From the NCBI GenBank assembly GCA_004557975.1, contig SFEV01000027.1, forward strand, positions 1 to 38,199: 38,199 nucleotides of DNA, written 5' to 3'. Below are positions 1 through 7,375 of this stretch, in pieces. Made by a program: the position numbers and the translations under genes. The number at the start of each line of letters is the position of its first letter. Position 1 is the first letter of the stretch. This stretch comes from Lachnospiraceae bacterium (GTDB taxonomy: Bacteria; Bacillota; Clostridia; Lachnospirales; Lachnospiraceae). The notes beneath the pieces were generated by a model that saw nothing but the letters and a program-made list of their open reading frames with translations, did not search any database and was not told the DNA's origin.

Positions 1-1
1 T

Positions 2-42
2 GATAAGCGTATCATTAGAAATAGTGGTACGCTTATTTTTTA
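2..42 (+). terminator. Rho-independent terminator of a gene left of the window
   Basis: Positions 3-11 (ATAAGCGTA) pair perfectly with 28-36 (TACGCTTAT). Wobble and Watson-Crick pairs extend the stem inward to about 15/24. A T-run follows from 36 to 42. No gene of the window ends here, so it would serve an upstream gene outside the window. Confidence 0.6.
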
Positions 43-79
43 TTCCAGAGAAGCATCGATAATATTGCCTGTTTCCCTT

Positions 80-125
80 ATAGTAAACTGACTGCTGTTT
101 GCTTTTTAAGTGGGCAGTTTACTAT
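80..125. promoter_or_regulatory. Inverted repeat, candidate AbiEi operator
   Basis: ATAGTAAACTG at 80-90 is matched exactly, as its reverse complement, at 115-125. The right arm ends on the first base of the -35 box at 125-130. AbiEi antitoxins are known to repress their own promoter by binding inverted repeats, so an autoregulatory operator is the natural inference. A transcriptional hairpin is less likely because the arms lie upstream of the promoter. Function is inferred. Confidence 0.5.
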
Positions 126-154
126 TGACTTTCTATATACAAATCGCATATAAT
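125..154 (+). promoter_or_regulatory. Promoter of the abiE pair
   Basis: TTGACT at 125-130 and a perfect TATAAT at 149-154 are separated by 18 bp. The first gene starts at 211, giving a leader of roughly 50 bases. It overlaps the inverted repeat at 80-125 by one base. Confidence 0.65.
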
Positions 155-210
155 ATAGTAAAGTACCCAACCAATAAACATATTTGAGGCAATTAAATAG
201 GGGTGGACAA

Positions 211-819
211 ATGCTTCGTGAAAACGATATTAAAAATGTGAGAAATCTGTTCAATCGGCATCACTATGTAATGACTACTGCCGAGCTTCTTGAAGCTAAG
301 CTATACTATGCAGACATTAAACAACTTTTAGATGAAGGTTTTATTGAAAGAATAAGACGAGGTTATTATCACTGGATTGAAAACTGCGAAGCCCAAGAAA
401 TAGTTATCATTAATAGTTTGTTTCCCGATGCTGTTCTTTGTATGGAAACTGCTCTATTTTATTATGAATACAGCGATAGAAATCCCGCTGAGTGGAATTT
501 TGCCATAGACAGGAATGTTTCAAAATTACGAACCAATATAGAGTACCCATTCATTAAAGCATATCGCCTTGAGTCCGATTTGGTTACGCTTGGCGAAACA
601 ACAGGTGAGATTGATTTTATAAAAGTGCGAATTTATGACCGTGACCGAACAATTTGTGATGTTCTGAAAAATATGAATAAAATGGATAAAGAAATTTTCA
701 ATAAAGCAATACAAGGGTATGTTAATGACCCCCAAAAGAATATACCAAACCTTATGATGTATGCAAAAAAACTGCGTGTGCAGAAAAAGGTTAAAGAATT
801 GATTGGAGTGTGGTTGTAA
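211..819 (+). CDS. abiEi: AbiEi-type antitoxin (type IV toxin-antitoxin)
   Basis: This 202-residue protein resembles the AbiEi antitoxin and repressor. The N-terminal ~60 residues look like a winged helix (TTAELLEAKLYYADIKQLLD, then an arginine-rich GFIERIRRGYY wing). The middle resembles the AbiEi C-terminal domain, with an IYDRDRTICDVL segment near residue 150 that is typical of the family. The reading frame opens at a TTG at 184, but the ATG at 211 is preferred because AGGGGTGG lies at 199-206 just upstream. Its stop TAA shares one base with the start of the next gene, so the two are translationally coupled. In the family it counteracts AbiEii and represses its own operon. The DNA is AT-rich compared with everything after about 1870, which suggests transfer. 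Confidence 0.8.
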   Translation: MLRENDIKNVRNLFNRHHYVMTTAELLEAKLYYADIKQLLDEGFIERIRRGYYHWIENCEAQEIVIINSLFPDAVLCMETALFYYEYSDRNPAEWNFAIDRNVSKLRTNIEYPFIKAYRLESDLVTLGETTGEIDFIKVRIYDRDRTICDVLKNMNKMDKEIFNKAIQGYVNDPQKNIPNLMMYAKKLRVQKKVKELIGVWL

Positions 820-1751
820 TGGCAGATATTGCAGCTTCCGTTCTGGCAAAGCTGAGAAATAAAGCAAAAGCTTCTGGTATCAGCTACCAGCAATGCTTGC
901 AGCTTTTTGTGCAGGAAGAATTTTTGAGAAAGCTATCAAAATCTGGGTGTGAGGATACGCTAATACTCAAAGGTGGATTGTTCATTTATACTTTAACTAA
1001 TTTCGAAAGTAGAGCAACAATTGATGTCGATTTCCTGCTCCGTGGATACTCTAATTCAATAGATGATGTAAAAGAGCTGATTTGTAAAATCATCGACACA
1101 CCGACAGGTAACGATTATATAGAAATGCGAGCAAAAGGCTTTGAGGAAATTTCTCCGCAAAGAAAATATCACGGTATCAGTACACAGATTATTGCTCAAA
1201 TAAGAAATGTGCGTGTGCCGTTCAATGTTGACATAGGTGTGGGTGATATTATAGTCCCCCGTGCCGAAAAACGCACAATCAACACTCAGCTTCCAGACTT
1301 TGAAGCACCTGTAATTAAAACTTATTCCCTTGAAAGCACCATTGCCGAGAAATTTGATGCCATACTACAACGCTTTGAACTGACAGTTAGAATGAAAGAT
1401 TTTTACGATATTTATTATCTTTCAAGGACATTCGATTTTGAGGGTGAAAAATTGCAGGCAGCAATATTTGAAACCTTACAGCGGCGTGGTACTCCCTATG
1501 ACAGAGATAGTTTTAAGCGTGTTGCTGCACTTGCCGATGATGAAGATATGCAGAAGCGTTGGAAGTTCTTTTTGAAAACCATAAAAGATAACACACTTGA
1601 GTTTCCATCCGTCATTGAAGAAATCCAGACTTTCCTTGAGCCTGTGTTTGATGCGATAGTGAATGAGAAAGAGTGGCAAAACATATGGAAAAGCAATGCG
1701 AAAAAATGGTCAAATCTAAAGGGAGGTATTGAACGTGACAAGAGCAGTTAA
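819..1751 (+). CDS. abiEii: AbiEii/AbiGii-type nucleotidyltransferase toxin
   Basis: A protein of about 310 residues with the signature of AbiEii toxins. LKGGLFIYTL is followed by the R-x-T-x-D-V-D-F motif of a DNA polymerase beta-like nucleotidyltransferase (residues ~48-75). A later EKFDAI...R.KDFYDIYYL segment (residues ~170-200) is also family-typical. Members of this family block growth by transferring nucleotides to target RNA. The ATG at 819 overlaps the abiEi stop codon; GGAG at 805-808 gives normal spacing. An in-frame GTG at 810 is possible but poorly placed. It pairs with abiEi as a phage-defence or maintenance module. It is intact as far as can be seen. Confidence 0.85.
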   Translation: MADIAASVLAKLRNKAKASGISYQQCLQLFVQEEFLRKLSKSGCEDTLILKGGLFIYTLTNFESRATIDVDFLLRGYSNSIDDVKELICKIIDTPTGNDYIEMRAKGFEEISPQRKYHGISTQIIAQIRNVRVPFNVDIGVGDIIVPRAEKRTINTQLPDFEAPVIKTYSLESTIAEKFDAILQRFELTVRMKDFYDIYYLSRTFDFEGEKLQAAIFETLQRRGTPYDRDSFKRVAALADDEDMQKRWKFFLKTIKDNTLEFPSVIEEIQTFLEPVFDAIVNEKEWQNIWKSNAKKWSNLKGGIERDKSS

Positions 1752-1866
1752 TGATACAACATTGCAAAAAGCTGGTGATATATACCAGAATCTAATAGCT
1801 TTAAAAGATTTTGGAACAAAAAAACATGTAGTTTTTGACACTGCCGAGAAGAATGGGAGGATATGA
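1735..1866 (+). pseudogene. Truncated reading frame at the end of the AT-rich segment
   Basis: A GTG at 1735, preceded by AGGGAGG (1720-1726) at good spacing, opens a 43-codon frame that overlaps the end of abiEii by 17 bases. The first ~25 residues (MTRAVNDTTLQKAGDIYQNL...) read like the start of a real protein. The frame then runs out at TGA 1864-1866, inside the ribosome-site region of the next gene. With a good ribosome site but an abrupt end, it is best read as the 5' stub of a third gene of the acquired segment, cut off at the junction. I do not recognise the family. It could also be a genuine small gene. Confidence 0.45.
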
Positions 1867-1869
1867 CAT

Positions 1870-3369
1870 ATGAAGCTTCATGCAGACACAAGGCGTATAC
1901 TTGGAAAACGAGACAGGATGATTTACGGACATTTCATCGAACACTTTCACCGCCAGATTTACGGAGGGGTGTATGATCCCGGCAACCCTCTTTCGGATGA
2001 GGACGGGCTGCGTACGGATGTCCTGGAAGCAATGAGACGGATCCATCTCCCCGTGCTGAGATGGCCGGGTGGCTGCTTTGTCTCTTCTTATCACTGGAAG
2101 GATGCGGTGGGGGAAAAGAGAATTCCGTCTTATGACAAAGCATGGAGAGTGGAGGAGCCCAATACGTTCGGAACCGACGAGTATGTGGCCATGTGCCGCA
2201 AGGCCGGATGTGAGCCGTATATCTGTACGAATGCAGGGACAGGAACGGCAGAGGAGATGAGTGACTGGGTCGAGTACTGCAATCTGGAATCAGAGGGGCA
2301 GTATGCAAAGTGGAGAATTGCAAACGGACACAGAGAGCCGCATAAGGTAAAATACTGGAGCATCGGGAATGAAAATTACGGATTCTGGGAAATCGGTGCA
2401 AAATCAACGGATGAATGGGGAAGACTCGTGGCAGAGTCAGCAAAGATGATCAAACACGTGGATCCGACCGTGGAGCTGTCGGCAGCCGCCCTGGCGGATA
2501 TTGACTGGAATGTGCAGCTTCTGAAGAACAGCGGCCAGTTTCTGGACTGGATATCGATTCACGGCTACTGGGATCCGATTCATGAGACGAATGACTGTGC
2601 AGACTATGATGCCTGCATGGTGTACACCAACGACATAGACAGCTCTGTGGTAAAGGTCAGGGGACTGCTTTCGGCCATGGGCCTTGACAAAAAGATAAAA
2701 ATTGCCTTTGACGAATGGAATCTCCGCGGGTGGTATCATCCGAATGTACACTCCATCGTTCAGGGTGTCACAAAGGAAGAGTACCTGTACCCGCGGGATA
2801 AAAATGATGATAATACTCTGTATACCATGGCGGATGCCGTGTTCTCGGCCTGCTTTCTGAATATGTGCAACCGTTTCTGTGACATCGTCGGCATGGCAAG
2901 CTTTGCACCGATTGTGAACACGAGAGGGTGTATTTATACGCACAAGGAGGGAATTGTCCTCAGAAGCACGTACCATGTGTTTGACCTGTACGTAAATTAT
3001 CTGGGCGATACTGTCCTGGATTCCTGGAACGAAGAGATGCCGTTAAAGGCATTGAAATCCAGAAAGGGAGATCCTGTGGATGTGGAACTGCTGGATGTGG
3101 TGGTGACATCCTTCAGTGACAGGAAAGGCTATGCGGTGGCGGCGGTGAACAAGGATGGCTGCTGTGCACGGAAACTGACGCTGGATATGGAAGCGGAGGG
3201 GGATGTTTCCATCCACTACATCAGCGGAGACAGCACGGAAGCATACAATGATATCGGCCATGAAGGAGTGCAGATTCTCCATGAGAAGCTTGGCGCTTTC
3301 AGTCGGGGAATGGAGGTTGAGCTTAAGCCGCACTCCGTGAACATTATTCAGATTGGCGTCGAAGAATAA
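1870..3369 (+). CDS. abfA: Alpha-L-arabinofuranosidase, GH51
   Basis: A 499-residue protein of standard GH51 length. It removes terminal arabinofuranosyl units from arabinan or arabinoxylan oligosaccharides. The acid/base glutamate sits in SIGNENYG (Glu168) and the nucleophile in AFDEWN (Glu282). The N-terminal GHFIEHFHRQIYGG and RWPGGCFVSSYHW segments are also characteristic, and the last ~100 residues form the usual beta domain. There is no signal peptide, so it is cytoplasmic and acts on imported oligosaccharides. ATG 1870 has GGGAGG at 1855-1860. No convincing promoter lies between abiEii and this gene, so its native promoter may have been displaced and it may be read from the abiE promoter. 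No sugar transporter is adjacent. Confidence 0.94.
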   Translation: MKLHADTRRILGKRDRMIYGHFIEHFHRQIYGGVYDPGNPLSDEDGLRTDVLEAMRRIHLPVLRWPGGCFVSSYHWKDAVGEKRIPSYDKAWRVEEPNTFGTDEYVAMCRKAGCEPYICTNAGTGTAEEMSDWVEYCNLESEGQYAKWRIANGHREPHKVKYWSIGNENYGFWEIGAKSTDEWGRLVAESAKMIKHVDPTVELSAAALADIDWNVQLLKNSGQFLDWISIHGYWDPIHETNDCADYDACMVYTNDIDSSVVKVRGLLSAMGLDKKIKIAFDEWNLRGWYHPNVHSIVQGVTKEEYLYPRDKNDDNTLYTMADAVFSACFLNMCNRFCDIVGMASFAPIVNTRGCIYTHKEGIVLRSTYHVFDLYVNYLGDTVLDSWNEEMPLKALKSRKGDPVDVELLDVVVTSFSDRKGYAVAAVNKDGCCARKLTLDMEAEGDVSIHYISGDSTEAYNDIGHEGVQILHEKLGAFSRGMEVELKPHSVNIIQIGVEE

Positions 3370-3444
3370 AAAGGACGCGACAGGGATCGGGAACGTATAA
3401 CTGAGAGAATCGCGGCATGCGGTTCGGAATGGAGGAAAATACAG

Positions 3445-3960
3445 ATGAATGAAAGAAACACAGAGAATGTGATCATCCGGACTGCCATGGAGAAGGATCT
3501 GCCGGAGTTGACTGATATTTATAATTATGAAATCGAACATACGACGGCTACATTTTCGGTGACACCTCTGACTCCTGAGGAGCGCAGACCATGGTTTGAA
3601 GCACATAACGTGGATAACCATCCGCTGATTGTTGCCGAGATACAGGGGCGTGTGGCAGGTTATGCCAGTCTGTCGCCGTACAGGCTTCTGGAGGCGTATC
3701 ATGAGACGGTGGAGCTGTCTGTATATGTGGATCATACATTTCGCGGCAGGGGGATTGCCAGTATGCTGATGCAGTCTGTTCTGGATGACGCCAGAAGACG
3801 CAGTGACGTGCACTGTGTCATATCTGTGATTACAGGGACGAATGAGGCGAGCATTCATCTGCATGAAAAGTTTGGTTTTACATACTGCGGGACAATGCGG
3901 GAAGTCGGGAAAAAGTTTCATAAGCGTCTTGATATCGTGAATTATCAGCTGATCGTATAA
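3445..3960 (+). CDS. GNAT family N-acetyltransferase (PAT/MnaT-like)
   Basis: A 171-residue protein close to the phosphinothricin or methionine-sulfone N-acetyltransferase type. It opens with IIRTAMEKDLPELTDIYN, has the WFEAH segment, and carries the acetyl-CoA binding motif A as FRGRGIASMLM near residues 99-109. HEKFGFTYCGTMREVGKKF near the C-terminus is typical of the subfamily. It probably acetylates the amino group of an amino-acid-like substrate. The exact substrate cannot be read from sequence. GGAGG at 3431-3435 supports ATG 3445. Confidence 0.88.
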   Translation: MNERNTENVIIRTAMEKDLPELTDIYNYEIEHTTATFSVTPLTPEERRPWFEAHNVDNHPLIVAEIQGRVAGYASLSPYRLLEAYHETVELSVYVDHTFRGRGIASMLMQSVLDDARRRSDVHCVISVITGTNEASIHLHEKFGFTYCGTMREVGKKFHKRLDIVNYQLIV

Positions 3961-4000
3961 AACGGAGTCCTGACGATAGTGACGCGGAAAGGCTGGAAAA

Positions 4001-4225
4001 ATGTTCTGGAAAAAGAAAGAAGTGCAAAAGCAGCCGGAGCAGACTTTTGATCCGGAAATATATCGCCCGGTGCTTCGCTGCAGCATCTGCAACGGAGAGC
4101 AGGTGGCAGGTTTTAAAAACAGAAAGACGGGACAGTTTGAGGAGGTTATGTTTATCCGTACGGAGAATGACCTGGAGCTGTTTAAAAAGCGGTATGGAGT
4201 TGATCAGGTGACAAAGGAGTACTGA
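4001..4225 (+). CDS. Small CxxC protein of unknown function
   Basis: This 74-residue protein starts with a basic stretch (MFWKKKEVQKQ). Near residues 27-30 it has a single Cys-x-x-Cys (RCSICNGEQVAGFK), followed by a beta-rich segment and a KKRYGVDQV tail. One CxxC is too little for a zinc ribbon alone but could bind metal as a dimer. GAAAGG at 3987-3992 precedes the ATG. It lies between the GNAT gene and the DUF362 gene on the same strand with short gaps, so the three may be co-transcribed. I do not recognise a function. Confidence 0.7.
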   Translation: MFWKKKEVQKQPEQTFDPEIYRPVLRCSICNGEQVAGFKNRKTGQFEEVMFIRTENDLELFKKRYGVDQVTKEY

Positions 4226-4250
4226 TCAGAAAGCGAAAAAGGAGAGAATG

Positions 4251-5387
4251 ATGGAACAGAACCAGATTCTGAAAATTTACGGGACAGACTATAAGGAGAT
4301 GACAAAGCTGCTGCTGGAGCAGTCAGAGCTGGAAAAGCTTCTGCCCTCCACTGAGAAATGTATCGGGATCAAGCCGAACCTGGTTTCACCGTCTCCGGCA
4401 TCCTATGGCGCGACGACACATCCGGAAGTGGTTGCCGGAATTATTGAATATCTTCAGGAGCGGGGATACCGGAATCTGATGATAGCGGAGGGTTCCTGGG
4501 TAGGGGACAGGACCTCTGATTCCATACAGGAGTGCGGGTATGATGTGCTGGCACAGAAATATCAGGTGAAGCTTCATGATGCACAGAAGGATGGACATTT
4601 TACACGGGACTGCGGCGGAATGGAGCTGAACCTCTGCGATTGTGTGAAGCAGATTGATTTTCTGATCAATGTGCCCGTGCTGAAGGGACACTGCCAGACG
4701 AAAATTACGTGCGCGCTGAAGAATATGAAAGGACTTCTGCCCAACAAAGAAAAGCGTCGGTTCCATTCTCTGGGACTTCACCGCCCCATCGCCCATCTTG
4801 GACTGGGAATCCGCCAGGATTTTATTGTGGTAGATCACATCTGCGGCGATCTTGACTTTGAAGACGGAGGCAACCCGGTGGTCCGCAACTGTGTCATGAC
4901 GGCCAGAGATCCTGTCCTGGTGGATGCATACGTCTGCCGTCTGCTGCACTATGACATAAAAGAGGTGCCGTATATTGAAATGGCCCAGAAGCTGGGAGCA
5001 GGCTGCGCCGATATCTCCCGTGCACAGATTCTGGAATGCTGCCGTGTGGACGGATCTGTCCTGTGTCTGAAGGCAGAGCAGGGAAGAGAATCTCTGCCCT
5101 CTGACCGCAAAATCGTGGAACTTCGGGATGCGGTTGAGGAGGTAGAATCCTGCAGTGCCTGCTATGGGTATCTGATTCCTGCTCTGGATCGATTAAAGCA
5201 GGAGGGACTTCTGGAGAAGCTGGACACAAAGATCTGTATCGGTCAGGGCTACCGGGGAAAGACCGGAAAGCTGGGCGTCGGCCGCTGCACGTCGGAGTTT
5301 GCGCACTGCATTAAAGGCTGTCCGCCCACTGAGAATCAGATTTATGAATACCTGAAAGAGTATCTGGTATCAGTGGAAAAGAAGTGA
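4251..5387 (+). CDS. DUF362 domain-containing protein
   Basis: A 378-residue protein whose first ~230 residues match the DUF362 pattern: GIKPNLVSP, then a THPEVVAGIIEYLQERG helix, MIAEGSW, INVPVLKGHCQTKITCALKNMKGLLP and DPVLVDAYVCRLL. The C-terminal third is cysteine-rich (ESCSACYGYLIPAL; VGRCTSEFAHCIKGCPP). This could hold a metal or redox site, although a classical ferredoxin double CxxCxxC motif is not seen. DUF362 proteins have no established reaction. Two in-frame ATGs occur at 4248 and 4251. The second has better spacing from GGAG at 4241-4244, but either is possible. Confidence 0.85.
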   Translation: MEQNQILKIYGTDYKEMTKLLLEQSELEKLLPSTEKCIGIKPNLVSPSPASYGATTHPEVVAGIIEYLQERGYRNLMIAEGSWVGDRTSDSIQECGYDVLAQKYQVKLHDAQKDGHFTRDCGGMELNLCDCVKQIDFLINVPVLKGHCQTKITCALKNMKGLLPNKEKRRFHSLGLHRPIAHLGLGIRQDFIVVDHICGDLDFEDGGNPVVRNCVMTARDPVLVDAYVCRLLHYDIKEVPYIEMAQKLGAGCADISRAQILECCRVDGSVLCLKAEQGRESLPSDRKIVELRDAVEEVESCSACYGYLIPALDRLKQEGLLEKLDTKICIGQGYRGKTGKLGVGRCTSEFAHCIKGCPPTENQIYEYLKEYLVSVEKK

Positions 5388-5455
5388 TACAGGAGTCGTA
5401 AATTGCCTGCTTTTTTCATAGGATAGAGCAAAGAGCTGTGGCAGGAGTTGACTGA

Positions 5456-6040
5456 ATGAATCAGAGAAGAATTCACCGTCTGACCGTCTGGCTTTTTGTG
5501 CTTGCCGGTTTTTGCGCCGGCTTTTCGCTGCCCGGGCTGCTGCACATGGGAACCGGGGATTATACCGGATTTTTCAGCCTGTACAGTTTTCAGAAATATG
5601 AAGGGTCAGAGATACACCCGGCAAAGCTGTTTTACTATGTGGCGGGACTGCGGCTCAGGACGCTTCTGTTCCTGTGGATGAGTGCTTTTACTGTGGCAGG
5701 TCTGCTGTTCCATCTGGCGTATGCCATGTGGCTGTCTGTATCGGCCGGCATGCTGCTTTCTCTGTTCCTTCTGCGCGACGGGTACGAGGGAATCTGGCTT
5801 CTCGCCTGCTGCCTGCTGCCCCAGTGGTTCTTCTATGGTGCCGTGTGGCGCAGAGAGACCGGCTTCTTGCTGTACCAGAACAGAAACATGGCTTTTGTCC
5901 AGGGGACCGGTATATCGGTGATAAGGAAAAGAGAGTTTGGCCAGCTTGGGATGATGGTGCTGCTGTGTCTGGCAGGCTGTCTGTGTGAAGCCTTCCTCGG
6001 TTCATGGACCTTAAAAATTTTTTTGCAGCTTTTTACATAA
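5456..6040 (+). CDS. spoIIM: Stage II sporulation protein M-like membrane protein
   Basis: A 194-residue, strongly hydrophobic protein with about five membrane segments. It has the SpoIIM/DUF95 layout: an N-terminal segment, a loop, then KLFYYVAGLRLRTLLFLW...TVAG and the LPQWFFY motif that corresponds to the LPQ motif of SpoIIM. In spore formers SpoIIM works with SpoIID and SpoIIP in septal peptidoglycan hydrolysis and engulfment. The next gene is xerD; in Bacillus subtilis spoIIM also lies close to the xerD homologue ripX, which supports the call. AGGAG at 5443-5447 supports ATG 5456. The sequence is divergent, so the assignment rests on topology, LPQ and context. Confidence 0.68.
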   Translation: MNQRRIHRLTVWLFVLAGFCAGFSLPGLLHMGTGDYTGFFSLYSFQKYEGSEIHPAKLFYYVAGLRLRTLLFLWMSAFTVAGLLFHLAYAMWLSVSAGMLLSLFLLRDGYEGIWLLACCLLPQWFFYGAVWRRETGFLLYQNRNMAFVQGTGISVIRKREFGQLGMMVLLCLAGCLCEAFLGSWTLKIFLQLFT

Positions 6041-6139
6041 AATTTACCATATCTGGTGGCAGTGCAAACGGAACGGACGAAATCTTGTAAAGCCGCATAA
6101 AACCTGCATTTTTTCGCGATTTTGGCTGTAAAATTATCA

Positions 6140-6168
6140 TTGATTTTGGCGAAAGAATTGCGTATAAT
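6140..6168 (+). promoter_or_regulatory. Promoter of xerD
   Basis: TTGATT at 6140-6145 and TATAAT at 6163-6168 are separated by 17 bp, about 95 bases before the xerD start. The rest of the 6041-6261 gap shows nothing else that I can support. Confidence 0.7.
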
Positions 6169-6261
6169 ACACTTACGCTGCGTTTGGGGAGAAGAGACGC
6201 AGAGCAGAAATACCAGAAATCTGCAGCCGGGAGTCTGCAGAGCATTAAGGGAGTTTGAATT

Positions 6262-7146
6262 ATGGGATTGGAGTTGCCCCAGTTCATTGATTATTTAAAA
6301 GAGACGAAGAATGCATCTGCCAGTACAGTGAGCTCATACCAGAGAGATCTGAAAAAGCTCGAGACGTATCTGTCGGATCACGGCATTCTCGATGTAGAGC
6401 ATATTACTGCAACAAATCTGAATTCATACATACTGTACCTGGAGAAGCAGGGGCTTTCCACGGCTACTGTATCGCGCAGCGTTTCATCTATGAAAACGTT
6501 CTTTCATTATGCCTGCCGTAAGAATCATATTGCCGAGGATCCGGCCGAGACGCTGAAGGCTCCGCATATTGAAAAGAAGATGCCGGGAATTCTGACTATG
6601 GAGGAGACTGTGAGGCTCATCGAGCAGCCCTCGGGAGATTCCCCGAAAGAACTGCGGGACCGTGCGATGCTGGAGTTGCTGTATGCCACAGGCATCCGTG
6701 TTTCGGAACTGATTTCTCTGAAGCTTCAGAATGTTAACCTTGCTATGAATTATATTATCTGCCGTGACGGCGGCAGAGAGAGGGTGATTCCCTTTGGAAA
6801 CTGCGCCAGACAGTCTCTGGAGCGTTATCTGAGAGGGGGCCGCGATCATCTGCTGAAGGGGCAGGAGAGTGAATACCTGTTTGTGAACTGTTCCGGCAGC
6901 GTTATGAGCCGCCAGGGCTTCTGGAAGCTGATCAAGCAGTACGCGTCAAAGGCAGGCATCAATGCCGATATTACGCCCCATACGCTGCGCCATTCATTTG
7001 CAGCTCACCTCGTGCAAAACGGCGCAGACCTTAAATCTGTGCAGGAAATGATGGGTCATTCAGATATTTCCACCACACAGATGTATCTGAACTTAAACTC
7101 AGACCGTGTGCAACGCGTTTACCATGAGACACATCCGAGAAAATAG
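6262..7146 (+). CDS. xerD: Tyrosine recombinase XerD
   Basis: A 294-residue protein of normal XerC/XerD length that resolves chromosome dimers at dif. It has an N-terminal SAM-like core-binding domain (residues ~5-90) and a catalytic domain containing Arg146 (ATGIRVSEL), His240 and Arg243 (HTLRHSF), His266 (MGHSD) and the nucleophile Tyr275 (TTQMYLNL). The beta-hairpin that usually reads GKGxKER is RDGGRER here, so the auxiliary catalytic lysine is not at its usual place. Neighbouring SpoIIM and housekeeping genes argue for chromosomal XerD and not an integrase of a mobile element. An AAGGGAG-type ribosome site at about 6247-6253 supports ATG 6262. Confidence 0.9.
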   Translation: MGLELPQFIDYLKETKNASASTVSSYQRDLKKLETYLSDHGILDVEHITATNLNSYILYLEKQGLSTATVSRSVSSMKTFFHYACRKNHIAEDPAETLKAPHIEKKMPGILTMEETVRLIEQPSGDSPKELRDRAMLELLYATGIRVSELISLKLQNVNLAMNYIICRDGGRERVIPFGNCARQSLERYLRGGRDHLLKGQESEYLFVNCSGSVMSRQGFWKLIKQYASKAGINADITPHTLRHSFAAHLVQNGADLKSVQEMMGHSDISTTQMYLNLNSDRVQRVYHETHPRK

Positions 7147-7265
7147 GATAAATCACACATCCAAAGAGAATACAGACAGGAAACAGAAGAACATAGAATA
7201 AAAGAGAATTATATAAAAGAGAATCAGACAAAAGAGATGAGACAACAAATGCTGTAATAAACAGC

Positions 7266-7332
7266 AGGAGGCTGCCGCAGAGATGAACAGATTCTGAAAT
7301 ATCTGACATCTGCTGTATGGCAGCCTCCTTTT
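7266..7332 (+). terminator. Terminator after xerD
   Basis: AGGAGGCTGCC at 7266-7276 pairs perfectly with 7319-7329, followed by TTTT to 7332. The interior can extend the hairpin with further short helices. It separates xerD from the convergent DAHP synthase gene and may also stop that gene from the other side, though the T-run there is weak. Positions 7147-7265 hold no other supported feature. Confidence 0.65.
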
Positions 7333-7375
7333 ATTCTGTTTCTTTATACAGTTTTCAGCGGTAAAATACGGTGAT

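Noticed and set aside
1835..1866. Promoter for the arabinofuranosidase gene from TTGACA at 1835-1840
   Set aside because: No -10 lies at 16-19 bp; that position falls in the ribosome site GGGAGG and the start codon region.
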